Counted from the first letter of the stretch, positions 1-11,813 are shown. The stretch: 64,000 bases of DNA from Chloranthus sessilifolius (GCA_021018995.1 CM037588.1:144355725-144419724); one strand, 5' to 3'. The notes: generated by a model from the sequence alone, not told the origin. Translations and numbers: made by a program.

Positions 1-3000
1 TTCTCGAATGGGTCCACTGTACTGTCCTTCTTTCCTTCTGGCCGTGCTGGTACTGTTACTATTGTTGTTGCTGTTGTAGTTGTTGCTGCTGTTGCCTCAG
101 GCTGTTTCAAGATACTTCCTGATCTGGTAACGAAGTCCACTACCCCCTCCATGCTGCTGCTGCCGACGTTAGCATTGGTTTGCTCATAGCTCAGCGAGAC
201 CTGATGTGGATCATAGGTTGGTCCTGAGAGCTAGAATGGTATGGCTGTCGGCACCTGAAGTGCATGTACTGATGGCTTTGGGAGGGTAGGTAAGACCTGG
301 CTTATCTCAGTGATGGATGGGTGGATGGCAAAATTGGGCCGAATGGGAGTGGTGAAGCTTGAGGATGGTGGTACTAGGGGAAAGGGGGTAAAATTAGGCC
401 ACTGATAGCTGATAGTTACTAGTGGGGGATCGAGGGTTTGATGGGCCATTAGGTAATTGTCGGGGATGGCGGAGTTTACAGGTGGTTGAACTGGGGGTAA
501 TGGGGTGGGCGCAGGCCATTAGCAGTTTATCGGCGGTGGAGGATTGGGGGCCTGTTGGTTCATTGGGTAATTGATGGGGGTGGTGGTGTATGGTTGATAT
601 GCATTTATTTGTACATAATTTATGGGAGATGATGGTGGAAAATAGGCCCTAAGATCTAGGGATTCGATTTCTGATATAGGAGTGGGAAAGCAATCCTCCA
701 AATTTAGGGGTTCAATCACCCAAATGGTTCTTTCTTCTCGGTCTTGCTGCCTTGGGACAACAAAATTCTCTCTATTACTGATGTAATCAGAGGGGTTAAA
801 CTCATCCTCTTCATCAATTTCCTCTACCATCCCTATGGTGGGTCTGGGACCTACTATCCCGATAGGGTGTGATGGCAAAGGCACCTGGTGAATATTCGCA
901 TGCTGGGTTGCTTGGGTGGGTGCAGGGGGAATGATTTTCTCAGTATCGATTAAATCTTAGATCGTGTGCTTCAAAGGGAAGCAGCGATCAGTCGGGTGAC
1001 TCGGACCCTGGTGGAAATTACAATGAGTATTCGGGTCAAAATTATATGGAATTAGATTGGGAGGAGGTTGTGGCTGGAGAATAATTATTAAACCCTTTTC
1101 AATTAATAATGGAAAAAATACACTCAGGGATTGCCCCAAGGGCGTAAAGACTCGATCATAACGGGCTCTCCTCTCTGGGGTTATTTGCATTCCCTACCCA
1201 TTCCTGGCTCTTTGTACTGGCCCTGTCCTGACAGGAGCTGGTTGCGCTACTTTAAATTGGAAGAGGGCTGCATTGTTATTGTTGGGCCAGGTGTTTGCAA
1301 TATTTTATACTTCTGCCCTTGTTCTTCTATCATTTTTCTGCACGGCAAACCTCCTAACCCCGCTCGGTCCCCCGGATGCATTCTTGTTCAATCGCCCTTC
1401 TTTGATGGCGTCCTCACAGCGATTGGCATTCCTTACCAAGTCAATAAAACTGGACTGCTACTAGTATATAAAAAAATCTAAGATCACTGGCAGGGTATTT
1501 TTTGAGATCATTTCTATCTGCTCGTCGTCAGGTATCCTGTCTCTGACTTAAGCTGCCAGTGCTCTCCAGCGCCCTAAGTAATCACTGAAGGTGTCCTTGG
1601 AGTTCTGCTTCAATCGGGCTAGATCTGACTTGCGGGGCTTAATGTCTATGTTATAGACATATTGCTCTTGGAATAGGTGAGTCAAATCCTTTCATATTTT
1701 AATCATTGATGGTTCAAGAGATGTGAACCATCTTAAAGTTGGGCCGGTTAAACTTTTCTGGAACACGTTGATGAGGAGTCATTCATCTTCGCCGTATTGG
1801 CACATGTCCCCACAGTAGGACTGTCGGTGCAGTCCTACTGTGGCGTGGATTTTCGGTGCTATTGTATTTGTCGGTGCCGACATTTTGAATTTTGAGGGTA
1901 GGGGGACCTCAGCAAATAGGCATAAATCTGTGAAGTCTGTGGCATGGATTTCAGCACCACCCATCTTCTGTAATTGCTTATGGATTTTATCCAACTGTTC
2001 TTTCAGCTATTCCGACTCCTTGGACATGGGGGCCTTCTTTTTAATTATTAGCCTGGACTCACTTTGAGCAGTCAGTGGTGGGATAATTATAGGTAGAGTA
2101 TTGACATTGATTACTGCCCCGGCATAGGCCCCACTATTTCTGATCTCGTCCTCCTCATACTGCTGGTCCACATAGGGTGCAGCGAGGGTGAGATTTTCAT
2201 ACTGATGTATGGATTGGATGGGATTGGACTGGATGTGGGTTGGGTGAGTCCCTTGAATGTAAGGGAGGTGTTGTGGGGTGATGGGGTGGGTGGTAGCTTG
2301 GTTTAGGGGTGGGGCTTGATGAGGCCATTGGGCATGGGGGAAAGTTTGGAGATGGCCTTGGGGTATGGGATCATGAGAAAATTTGGTTTGGAGTATGGCA
2401 TGAGTTTGATCCGGGTGTGAAGGTTGGGGATGGGTGGAATGTTGGGGGTATTGTGGAAGGTATGGGTGTAGGGCCTCAAGTTTTGGGCCTTGTTGGGTTT
2501 GGGTAAAGGGCCAAGGATTTGGAGGGTCTTGGCTCAGTAGGCTTTGATGGGTATAACCTATTGGGCTTTGGAGGGTTTGGGCCATGGGCCATTGGTGGGT
2601 TTGGGCAGTGGGCCCTTGATGGGATTGGGTCATGGGCCCTTGGTGGGTCTAGGTCATGGGCCCTTTTATATTGATGGGTTTGGCCCATTGGACCTTGATG
2701 GATATGGCCCATTGGGCCTTGATGGTCTAGCCCATTGGGCCTTGATGGGTTTGGGTTATGGGGTTTTGGGCCATGGGGCCTTGAGACATGTGGGGAATGG
2801 AGGTTTGGGCCATGGGGCCATAGGGCATGTGGGTAACGGAGGTTTAGGCCAAGGGGCCTTGGGGCATCTAGGTTTAGATGGTGTGGAATATGGGGGTTTG
2901 ATAGAGGTCATGGGGGAATGAGGCATGGAGATTGGCTAGGGTATGGGATGGGTCCATGGACGTGGGGTGTGGAGGAGAGGAGGCATTTTGGGAAGCCTTT

Positions 3001-3595
3001 CACATAGAGTAGACTTAGAACATCTCCTCCATCATGGTCATGGAAGGAGGGTCGGATGGAGATGGTGGATTTAAGGGGTGATGGGGTATAGATGGGATGG
3101 ATGTGGAGGATAAATTTGGCATGGCCCTAATAAAATTAGGCATGATCCGGGTAAGTGATGGAATATGGGGTGGATTGGAGGGATGAGGGGATGTATTGGG
3201 TAATGTTTGAGATGATGGGGGGTATGGTTTGGAGGGGTGAGAAAACTCGGGCATGACCTCAGTAAATGTGAATATGGGTGGATCGGGCATATAGGGGGAA
3301 GATGGGAAATGGGACATGAATGTGGATGGGGAATGTATAGGATTTGGCATGGAAGTGGATGGAAAATGTGTTGGATTTGGCATGGGTATGGTTTAGGCAA
3401 AAGATGGGGAGTTGGGGGTTGGACTTTGGATGTTTTGGGTGGTAGCGGTTGGGAAAATGGGGGCGCCAAATGGGCCGGTAACGGTAAAGGGTGATTGGGT
3501 AAGGGGGATGGATGTGGAAATATCTCCCGAATGGGAGTGGGTTGGTGAATGTGGTGGGGATGAGTCGGGATCGGCGTAAGCCGGGTCCACTATTC
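1..3595 (-). pseudogene. Decayed gag of TAT element D
   Basis: The gag begins near 3590 with a proline/serine-rich segment (DPAYADPDSSPPHSP) almost identical to the start of gag in F near 33780. It continues through a low-complexity stretch of PMAQTHQ-type repeats (about 2450-2900). A more conserved capsid-like region follows (1779-2100, with KIHKQLQKMGGAEIHATDF). A Cys/His cluster (CNFHQGPSHPTDRC, about 970-1030) resembles a degenerate zinc knuckle. An acidic and proline-rich tail lies at 230-890. A short run of GTT/GCT triplets at about 55-105 is a simple repeat inside the gag tail. The reading frame is interrupted several times, so this is a fossil. Long open frames on the opposite strand at 2300-2920 and 3240-3750 are shadows of the biased composition. 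Confidence 0.8.
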
Positions 3596-4984
3596 ACGAC
3601 ATCATTTGTTGGAGAGTTTGGTATGGGTGCCTTGGATAAGGCCCAAAAAATTTTCTCCGTCCCCTATGGGACGATGGAGGGCAAGATGATGCCGTTGTGC
3701 CGATACCACAAGGACTCTATCTTTAGGTTTTTTTATTTTTTATTTTTTTAGAATTTTTTTTTAAAACAAAGGTTCGGAGACCTTGGAATTTCCTTCGCGG
3801 GTGGCTTTTGTACCCTAATTTAAGTCCGTGGCGACGATTGCGAAGCACTTCAGAAGAATCAAAGGATGGCCTTTAATCTATTGAAGGCATAAAGATCGAG
3901 GTGAATAACTCGATCCCTCGAAATGAGTTAAAAAAGAAGTTACCTTCTTTTGACTGGCTGGGGCATATTGGGTGTCGGAGATGGCGGGGCTTAAATAGAG
4001 GCACTAAATACACTAATCAGGGGACTCGGGATGTGGAAAAAGGCCACAGATTCGAACTGGGCTGCTCAGAATTGCCCTGGCGCAACTAATACATGAGCCA
4101 GGGCAAAAGGGCCAGATTTAAAGCTAGCGCAACTAATAGTTGCGCTAATGTACTGTTGGGACAATTTTCATTGGCGCAACTAATAGTTGCGCCAGAGCAA
4201 TTTGGATCTCCAGCTTGTTTGACAACAACCACTTCAGTCCGGGGTTGGTCTAGTTTTTTGTGGAAGCTGGGCTTCCGGGAACTGACTGATTTTATATGAT
4301 CGATCCTCTCCTTACCGAATCCTAAAGGTTTGAGTCCGGTATAACTCGCTAGCATGCTCTCCAAGGGTTTTAAGCTTTGAAATGGAAACCCACCCGATAT
4401 ACCTCTAACGCAAGCACCTTCTCAGATACTAGATGGGTTGGGACTTTTCTGGATCATTACCACTAGGGGCTGCCACCATACTAAGACCCGGGTGGTTGTA
4501 TGTGTGCCTAAACCCAACCCTTTTAAAATCTATCCTGTAAAAATAAGTTAATTAAGCTCCCTATTCTTGGTTCAATTTAAAATTTTTTTAAAGCCTTTTT
4601 TTTTTATGAAAGTTTTCTTTAGTTCAAAGACCGGGGTTGATGACCCTGTGCCGCCACTACAGGCCGGCGTCTACTGTTAGGATATGTTTGCACAAGTAGG
4701 CCCGCCAAACGGCTAAGACCCTTTAAATGACAGAAAAGTAAAAAAATTAAAAGACAATGCTCAAGGAGGCCCGCCAATCAACTAAAGCACTTAAAATGAC
4801 GGAAATGTAAAGAAAATAAGGACGATGCACAAGTAGGCCCGCCGATCGGCTAAGGCACATAAATGACGGAAAAGTAGGAGTGAGTAAAACAAAACAAAAA
4901 TAAAATAAATAATAAAAAATCAGCAAAATGGTTAGTAAAATAAAAATAAAATGGTCAAATTTTAAGGAGAAACTCTACAAGCTA
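3596..4984 (-). other. 5' untranslated leader of TAT element D
   Basis: About 1.4 kb between the primer-binding site and gag with no convincing coding frame. It aligns with the F leader (32406-33750): shared landmarks include the phrase around 3950-4000 (F 33345-33375) and the AGGCCCGCC-type short repeats near 4700-4860 (F 32530-32620). It carries two perfect copies of the 21-nt palindrome discussed in the findings (4126-4146 and 4173-4193) and a degenerate one at 4079-4099. A T-rich tract lies at 3720-3770. Confidence 0.7.
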
Positions 4985-5002
4985 TCCCCAGCAGAGTCTC
5001 CA
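4985..5002 (-). other. Primer-binding site of element D
   Basis: On the minus strand this reads TGGAGACTCTGCTGGGGA, two bases inside the LTR end. A PBS beginning TGG and lying next to the LTR is expected. F has the near-identical TGGCGACTCTACTGGGGA in the same place (32388-32405). Related TAT/Ogre elements are usually primed by tRNA-Arg; that assignment was not checked here. Confidence 0.7.
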
Positions 5003-5416
5003 TCTGTACAACCGTAGAATTTTTGATGATCCCGTAGCGGGATGCGCTCGCTTGAAAAAAATATAGAGTCGCCACCCGGAGCTTTTGGTGTCTTGAAAAA
5101 CCTAGTTCATTTTATGAGTACTGAAGTGCTAAAAATATGACTCTGAATCCGGTCCACACCAAAGGTTCTTGGGTAGGGGCTTCAGTTATCGATTGGAAAG
5201 GTGTTAGGCACCCAATCAACCCGCAAAATGCGGTCTCTACTTAAGGCCAAAATAAGAAATAATAAAAAAGAAAGAAAAAGGCCTCCTCATGCCCAAATGG
5301 GTCTTAGAATCTTATTTGTGCCCCTCCGTTCCTACCAAAAATTTGACGGCGTAATGGCAAAAATGGGAGGATTGAGGAGAAACCAAGAAGGTAGAGGAAG
5401 AGAGGGGAGAGCTGGA

Positions 5417-6497
5417 TGTCACGGGGGTCGCACTTCCGCAACCTCAGTCCCGTGCGGCACCTAATGCACGCTTCGCTAGGTTAGCCTATTTCTGATACAA
5501 CCAATCGCGGGGCGTCCTTCGACGCGTTTTCAACCAGCGCAGTGCTTCGCTACCGAGTGCAACGAAGCCAACCCATCTACACATTAGCTCTGATACCACC
5601 CGCCTAGAGGACGAAAACTCCCCCAATGTGGTTACCTCTATTTCACGGCCTACCACCCAGCTTATTGTGCCCCTTATGACATGCCATCTGCACCACTGTA
5701 CTAAACTTGGCCTGCTCAAGCTTCACCCTGTGCACTGTACTAAACTTGGCCTGCTCAAGCTTCACCCTGTGCACTGTACTAAACTTGGCCTGCTCAAGCT
5801 TCACCCTGTGCACTGTACTAGTACCTCGCTTCGCAACAGTCTTGGCATGCAGCTCCTCATGCCACCATGTCATGCTAACATACCGAACCAAGCCCACAAC
5901 CTTGTGCCTTGCACTCGCGTGCTCAACTGAGTCCCACACAGCGTGCCTTTGTGTGCGTTTCGAATTACTAGCACCGTTTATCCTTGGCCCACGTGCTGTC
6001 ATGGTCAACTGAGTCCCATGCAGCGCTGGTGTTCTCATGAGGTTGCCCAGCCATATGCACCGCGACGCGTAGTCTGGGGCCATACTTCAACCTCCCTTGG
6101 ATGCCACACGGCATCGCTGCGTCGACGTCCTAGGCCCACCCTTTCAGGCCTAGGAGACACTTGCGCCCCCTCTGGCAACGCAAGGCCCCGTGTGGGTGGA
6201 AGGCAACTCTCCAGCTCCTCTCCCACATAGAAGGGTAAAACAGTCATTCAGCCAGAATGACAGGAGAACCTCAAACCCCTTGGTTTGACATACCGCAACA
6301 CCTCTTGCATCGCTAGCCCACCTTGGCTATGTCGCGACCGTGTCGCTCCCGCGTCTTCCCCCCTATGCATCTGTGTCGCGACCCCGCAGCGCGACCAGGT
6401 CGCAAGGCCCTCTTGGCCTCCATGTCGCATGCCCTCCTGGCACCACATGTCGTGCTCCAAGCACCATACTGCAAGCTCGAGTATTGGCCCAGTCACA
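5417..6497 (-). repeat. 3' LTR of E1
   Basis: About 1,081 bp, 79 bp longer than its partner because of a 39-bp unit present three times (5698-5814) instead of once. GC-rich compared with its surroundings, with many GTCGCG motifs near 6330-6420. Open frames crossing it on both strands are by-products of that composition. Confidence 0.8.
5698..5814. repeat. 39-bp tandem triplication inside E1 LTR
   Basis: Three direct copies of a 39-bp unit beginning GTACTAAACTTGGCCTGCTC, starting at 5698, 5737 and 5776. The right LTR of E1 and both LTRs of E2 carry one copy, so the expansion happened after insertion or in the parent of this copy. Because 39 is a multiple of three, it produces a 13-residue repeat in chance reading frames. 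Confidence 0.9.
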
Positions 6498-6853
6498 TCC
6501 TCCACCACTCCATAAAATGTCAGTGTCCTCGTTGACGCATTATCGCAGTGAACTGACCCCGCCAACTCCTCCCAGCCTGTTTGCATCACATTTCTAGTTC
6601 TTTAGGTCTGCACCTTCCCACTAGCTCCCCACTGTCACCCAGGCCGGGTCAACTTGGTTCTGCTGTCACAAGGCCCTCAGCTATTAACTAGCCCAGGGAT
6701 GTCGCGTGTCCTCTTGACACCACATCGCGTGCCTCCACACCAGTTATTCAGGGATGTCGCGTGCCCTCTTGACACCACACCGCGTGCCTCTGCACTAATT
6801 TGTTCAATAGCATCATCACTTCTGGATCGAACTTGGCTCTGATACAAAAAAAA
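6498..6853 (-). other. Internal region of E1
   Basis: About 356 bp between the LTRs with no coding potential. The degenerate primer-binding site lies at its right end (6838-6850) and the purine tract at its left end (6498-6512, minus strand). A tandem echo of about 60 bp (CAGGGATGTCGCGTG phrase) occurs at 6691 and 6749. Confidence 0.6.
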
Positions 6854-7855
6854 TGTCACGGGGTCGCACTTTCGCAACCTCAGTCCCGTGTGGCACCTAA
6901 CGCACGCTTCACTAGGTCAGCCTATTTCTGATACCAACAATCGCGGGGCATCCTTCGACGTGCTTTCAACCCGTGCGGTGCTTCTCTACTGCGTGCAACG
7001 AAGCCAACCCATCTACACATCAGCTCTGATACCACCCGCCTAGAGGATGGGAACTCCCCCAATGTGGTTACCTCTATTTCACGGCCTACCACCCAGCTTA
7101 TCGTGCCCCTTACGATACGCCATTTGTACCACTGTGCTAAACTTGGCCTGCTCAAGCTTCACCCTATGCACTGTACTAGTACATCGCTTTGGAACAGTCT
7201 TGGCATGCAGCTCCTCATGCCACCATGTCATGCTAACATACCGAACCAAGCCCATAGCCTTGTGCCTTGTGCTTGCATGCTCAACTAAGTCCCACGCAGC
7301 ATGCCTTCGTGTGCGTTCCGAATTACTAGCACCATTTATCCTTGGCCCACGTGTTGTCGTGCTCAACTGAGTCCCACGCAGCGCTGGTGTTCTCACGAGG
7401 TTGCCCAGTCGTATGCTCCGCGATGCGTAGTCCGGGGCCATACTTCAACCTCCCTTGGGTGCCACACGGCATCGCTTTGTCGATGTCCTAGGCCCACCCC
7501 TTCAGGCCTAGGAGACACTTGCGCCCCCTCTGGCAACGCAAGGCCCCGTGTGGGTGGAAGGCAACTCTCCATCTCCTCTCCCGCATAGAAGGGTAAAACA
7601 ATCATTCATCCAGAATGGCAGGAGAACCTCAAACCCCTTGGTTTGACATACAGCAACACCTCTTGCATCACTAGCCCACCTTGGCTATGTCGCGACCGTG
7701 TCGCTCCCGCGTCTTCCCCCCTATGCATCCGTGTCGTGACCCCGCAGCGCGACCACGTCGCAAGGCCCTCTTGGCCCCCATGTCGCGTGCCCTCCTGGCA
7801 CCACATGTCGTGCTCCAAGCACCATGCTGCAAGCTCGAGTATTGGCCCCGTCACA
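6854..7855 (-). repeat. 5' LTR of E1
   Basis: 1,002 bp, TGTCACGG to GTCACA on the plus strand. Two further primer-site-like TGGTATCAG motifs (minus strand) lie inside it near 6927-6938 and 7023-7034. Confidence 0.8.
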
Positions 7856-9004
7856 TGGAGCTCTCGGGCCCTTGTTGCACCGTTGGGGAGCCTTGCGTCG
7901 GCTTGTTTCGATGAGCTTTTTAAGGCTTGTATGGTATGAAATGGGGTTCTAACTCCTAAGGCTTGAAGCTAAGAGGTAGAGAGGAAAGGCTAAGGGATTA
8001 CACACACCTAACCTAAAGGTTTTTAGTGAAATGCTAAGGTCTAAGGGAGATTTTTGAAATTTGGAATTTGTATGGGAAGTATGTACCAAAGGGAGAAAGA
8101 TCTTCTCACTTTAAGCTCTTTCTCTCTTAGGCCAAAATTCTCAACCCTTAAACCAAAGGGAGGGAGGCTCTATTTATAAGAAATGGGTGGGTTAGGAGGC
8201 CACTTAGATGTTAATTTGGTTTAGTAATTAGGTAATCTCACATCTAAGGATTTCTAGGATTTTTAGAGCCTTGAAATGTGTGAAAAGGGTCTCCAATGGT
8301 GGATGACAGGGAGGGGCTTTAAGTTACCTAATAGGTTACAAATAGGGTATAAGAGGGTGCAACAGAACTAACAAAATACACCCCAAAGACCCAGGTGGTC
8401 GATAAGTCAAACCCCAATCATGAAATTCAGGACAAAACCAGAGGTCACTTTTCATATGCCTGGCGCAACTATTAGTTGCGCTAGGCAAATGTACGATAAA
8501 ATAGTGCTAAACAGTGGCCTGGAAGTTGGCTTCGCGAGGGTGGGGCCTACTTTAATATTGGCGCAACTATTAGTTGCACCAGGCAAATTCTGGGGGAAAA
8601 TGATTTTGCGCAACTATTAGTTGCGCTAGGCAAAAATTCCTCCAAAATAGTCTGATTTTTAAATAGTCATAACTTTTGATACACAACTCTGATTGACGTA
8701 ATTTTTGGCTTGTTGGAAAGCTGACAAAGTCCTCTTTCTAATGGTATATAACTCAGCTCCTGAAGAGGTCTGTCTAAATTTTGGCACTCCTTTTTCCAAC
8801 CATTGCTCGGGAGGGTTCGACACTGGTCCGGGAAAGGGTTCTAATGAGTTTGGGAAGGTTAGGGTTGATTCCTAAAGGTTCGGGAAGGTTCGTAAGGGTT
8901 CGGAAATGTTTCCAAGGGTTTCATACATGTTATAAAAAACTTGGAAGTGCACCTCTCTCGAAATGTGTCTCGATCGGACCTTGGGCCAAATTTAGGTGTC
9001 TACA

Positions 9005-9472
9005 GCTAGGCTTGGAGCTGGTCGGTTTGAGTAAAGGTGAAAATATAGGGTCTCTGATGAAAAGGTATATCTGACAGGGTCAATCAGGTAAATTTCCCTT
9101 AAACCAATTAGTGATTTGAATCATTAGATGAAGATCATATTTTGCCCCAATCTTTCATACCGTGCACTTGAGATAATGGGTCTACCACCAGATGAGAAGA
9201 TTTTGATTCTACTAGGCACACAACTCAAAAAGTGATCCAAGAGAAATAGTTGGTGCACACCCATGATCATGTTCACTTTTAGAATGTGCCCCATGTGGAA
9301 TGAAAATTTGGCTGTCTCATGATAGGCCTATGATATCAAGATTAGTAGCGTGGAAAATTGGGGTGAAAAAATATTCAAGTTTTAGCACGTAAAATCTAGT
9401 TTAAGGAGGAAGAATCATTGGTTGTAAATACCCTTTTTCAAATTAATCATGCACTAATGACAATTTTAGGTT
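9005..9472. repeat. Degenerate palindromic (MULE-MITE-like) segment
   Basis: No coding potential. Bases about 9100-9240 pair, imperfectly, with the reverse complement of about 9280-9410: CCCCAATCTTTCATACC against the complement of GGAAAATTGGGG, and a shared GAGATAATGGG / ATGATATCAAG phrase. The arms resemble those of the MULE-type MITEs to the right, but no clear ends or target duplications could be fixed. 9005-9095 is unassigned target sequence of element D. Confidence 0.4.
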
Positions 9473-9879
9473 GGGAGCCATTACTTGCACACGTTTTTCA
9501 AGGGATTGCACTGAATTTAGAGAAAGACTTGGTATTTTAGGTACATGTGATATGTAAAAATGCAATATGGGCTGTTTGATTTGAAGTTCATGATCAATAG
9601 ATTTCAAGATCTGGTATATAAAATTGGAGCAAAATACAATACTTGTCATATGATCTATTGTAGTCAACTGTTGAATTATATAATATCCTTTGACTTCATT
9701 TAATTAAATGATGAAACTTATATTTTGTTCTAATCTTTTGCAATTGATATCTTTAAATCATGGCCTTCAAATCAAATAGCTTAGATCGTATTTTCATATA
9801 GTAGAGGTCGCCAAACTTGCAAATCTTTCTTTTAAATTTGGTGCAATCATTTGAAAAACGTGTGCAAGCAATGGCTCCG
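9473..9879. mobile_element. MULE-type foldback MITE 1
   Basis: A 407-bp near-palindrome. Left arm starts GGGAGCCATTACTTGCACACG and the right arm ends in its imperfect complement, ending ATGGCTCCG. Both arms continue through a shared GTTTGATTTGAAG / ATGATC phrase to the centre. It is flanked by 9-bp repeats TTTTAGGTT (9464-9472) and TTTTAAGTT (9880-9888), one mismatch apart. Long inverted repeats with a 9-bp duplication are the hallmark of Mutator-like elements. No transposase is present. Confidence 0.7.
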
Positions 9880-9977
9880 TTTTAAGTTCGCTAGTCATTT
9901 ACAAGTGTAGAATCAATGTAGATGACCCGTCCACTTTGTCAAAAACGATTCACACTTTCTTAGATAGATATTATTTT

Positions 9978-10411
9978 GGGTAGCTCTATTCCCGCCCACG
10001 CGTTCTCTGAAAGCGCCTATGTCTCTGACCCCTTGAAATTCATTGATTGCTTTGGATCAGATGATGGAGAGCGTGCTTCACCATGATCTTCCACACACCG
10101 GATCTTGAGATCATGGATCACCTAGCAGATGGTCATTATTTTATTCGATGTGTCACAAATCCCAAAAAAATGGCCCTAAAATCACATTTGAGTGTGATGT
10201 ATGTCATATGATAGAAGATCCATTTTTTGGGGATCGGTGACATATGGAATAAAAAATTGACCATCTGATAGGTGCGTCATGATATCAAGATTCATTTTAT
10301 GAAAGAGCAAGGTGAAACACAATCTCCATCCTATGATCGAAACAATCAATGGTTTTCTAGAGTCTGAGACGTAGGTGCTTTCAAGACGCGTTGGCACGGA
10401 TTGAGCTACCC
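9978..10411. mobile_element. MULE-type foldback MITE 2
   Basis: A 434-bp near-palindrome. Left end GGGTAGCTCTATTCCC, right end the complement (GAGCTACCC). Arms pair for about 170 bp, including TTGATTG and the GATCTTGAGATCATG phrase. It is flanked by perfect 9-bp duplications TATTATTTT at 9969-9977 and 10412-10420. This is the best-preserved copy. A 71-codon open frame across its centre is not considered coding. Confidence 0.85.
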
Positions 10412-10524
10412 TATTATTTTATGAGAACTAAAACTTGCACACCAGATTTGTACCTTGGCATGGCTAAAAAGGACTTCGGGTGTGCTTTTGGCATTGGTTT
10501 TTGGAAGAGTAAAAAAGAGCAGCT

Positions 10525-11517
10525 TGTCACGGGGTCACACTTCTGCAACCTCAGTCCCGTGCGGCACCTAACGCACGCTGCACTAGGTCATCCTACTTCT
10601 GATACCAACTGTCGCGGGGCATCCTTCGACGCGCTTTCAACCCGCGCGGTGCTTCGCTACCGCATGCAACAAAGCCAACCCATCTACACATCAGCACTGA
10701 TACCACCCGCCTAGAGGACGAGAACTCCCCAACATGGTTACCTCTATTTCACGGCCTACCATCCAACTGTATCGTGCCCCTTACGACACGCTCATTTACA
10801 CCACTGTGCTAAACTTGGCCTGCTCAAGCTTCACCCTGTGCACTGCACTAGTACCTCGCTTCGCAATGGTCTTGGCATGCAGCTTCCCATGCCACCATGT
10901 CTTGCCCACATACCAACCAAGCCCACAGTCATGTGCCTCATCGTGCTGCCGTACTCAACGGAGTCCCACGCAGCCCTTGTGCTAGCGTGCTCTACTGAAT
11001 CCCGCGCAGCGCTAATGTTCTCGCAAGGTTGCCCAACTGTATGCACCGCGACGAGTAGTCCGGGGCCAAACTTTAACCTCGCGTTGGGTGCCACACGGCA
11101 TTGCTGCGTCGACGTCCTAGGCCCACCCTTTCAGGCCTAGGAGACACTTGCGCCCCCTCTGGCAACGCAAGGCCCCATGTGGGTGGAAGGCAACTCTCCA
11201 GCTCCTCTCCCACATAGAAGGGTAAAATAATCATTTAGTTCGAATGGCAGGAGGACCTCAAACCCCTTGGTTTGACATACCGCAACGCCTCCTGCATCGC
11301 TAGCCCATCTTGGCTGTGTCGCGTCTATGTCGCGACCTCGTCGCTCCCGCGTCCTACCCACATGCGACCGTGTCGCGTCCTCACAGCACGACCACGTCGC
11401 GTCCTTGCAGCACGACCACGTCGCTAGACCCACTTGGCCCCATGTCGCGTGCCTGCCTAGCACCACATGTCGTGCTCCAAGCACCATGCTGCAAGCTCAA
11501 GTATTGGCCCCGTCACA
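10525..11517 (-). repeat. 3' LTR of E2
   Basis: 993 bp beginning TGTCACGG and ending CCCCGTCACA. It carries one copy of the 39-bp unit that is triplicated in E1. Confidence 0.8.
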
Positions 11518-11813
11518 TCCTCCACCACTCCATAAATGTCAACGTCCTCGTTGACGCATGATCATAGTGAACTGACCTCGCTAACTCCTCCCAGCCTGTT
11601 AGCATACATTTCTAGTTCTTTAGGTCAGCACCTTCCCACTAGCACCCCATCGTCACCATGGCCGGGTCAACTTGGTTCTGCTGTCACAAGGCTCTCACCT
11701 GTTAAGTAGCTCAGGGATGTCGCGTGCCCTCTTGACACCACATCGCGTGCCTCCGCACCAATTTGCTCAATAGCATCATCACTTTTGGATCGAACTTGAC
11801 TCTGATACCAAAA

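Larger units (their letters stand above)
5417..7855 (-). mobile_element. Small coding-free LTR element E1 (LARD/TRIM-like)
   Basis: A 2,439-bp insertion in the D LTR. It has two direct LTRs (5417-6497 and 6854-7855) starting TGTCACGG and ending GTCACA on the plus strand, flanked by a 4-bp duplication TGGA (5413-5416 and 7856-7859). The internal part is only about 356 bp. On the minus strand, sequence next to the right LTR reads as a degenerate copy of the initiator-Met primer site (TGGTATCAGAGC), and a purine-rich GGAGTGGTGGAGGA abuts the left LTR. So its 5' end is on the right. No coding domain is seen. The two LTRs differ by roughly 8 percent, much of it C/T and G/A change, so it is an old insertion. 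A relative, E2, lies at 10525-12760. Confidence 0.8.
1..9004 (-). mobile_element. TAT-lineage Ty3/Gypsy LTR retrotransposon D, 5' part
   Basis: Fossil element read right to left: 5' LTR at 5005-9004, primer-binding site at 4985-5002, untranslated leader to about 3600, then gag running off the left edge. Its leader, gag and LTR match element F (30849-49100) throughout, which fixes the lineage. F carries a TAT-type pol with an extra RNase H domain. The pol and 3' LTR lie outside the window, so age cannot be read from an LTR pair. The coding part is broken, with several interruptions in the visible gag. The 5' LTR was later hit by the small element E1. Possible target-duplication bases to the right begin at 9005 (GCTAG), but the partner is off-window. 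Confidence 0.85.
5005..9004 (-). repeat. 5' LTR of element D (split by E1)
   Basis: The LTR starts at 9004 on the minus strand with TGTAGACACC, as the F and C LTRs do, and ends TGTACA at 5005. Without E1 (5417-7855 plus the 4-bp duplication) it is about 1,557 bp, matching F (1,537 and 1,570 bp). Near 8461-8627 it carries three copies of the GGCGCAACTA palindrome. It also contains the CATAACTTTT / TTGGAAAG phrase near 8670-8740 that recurs in LTRs of other lineages. The untouched counterpart site in the C LTR near 56045 shows the sequence before E1 landed. Confidence 0.85.

Noticed and set aside
48-110. GTT/GCT triplet run as a polyglutamine-type host exon
   Set aside because: It falls in the gag tail of element D and shows no gene context of its own.
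2544-3494. Gly/Leu- and Trp-rich open frames on the plus strand as novel repeat proteins
   Set aside because: They are the antisense of the Pro/Gln-rich gag repeats of element D; the same antisense frames appear in F.
5643-6083. 146-codon frame with 13-residue repeats as a repeat protein
   Set aside because: It lies wholly within the E1 LTR, follows the 39-bp triplication, and overlaps several other frames produced by GC-rich composition.
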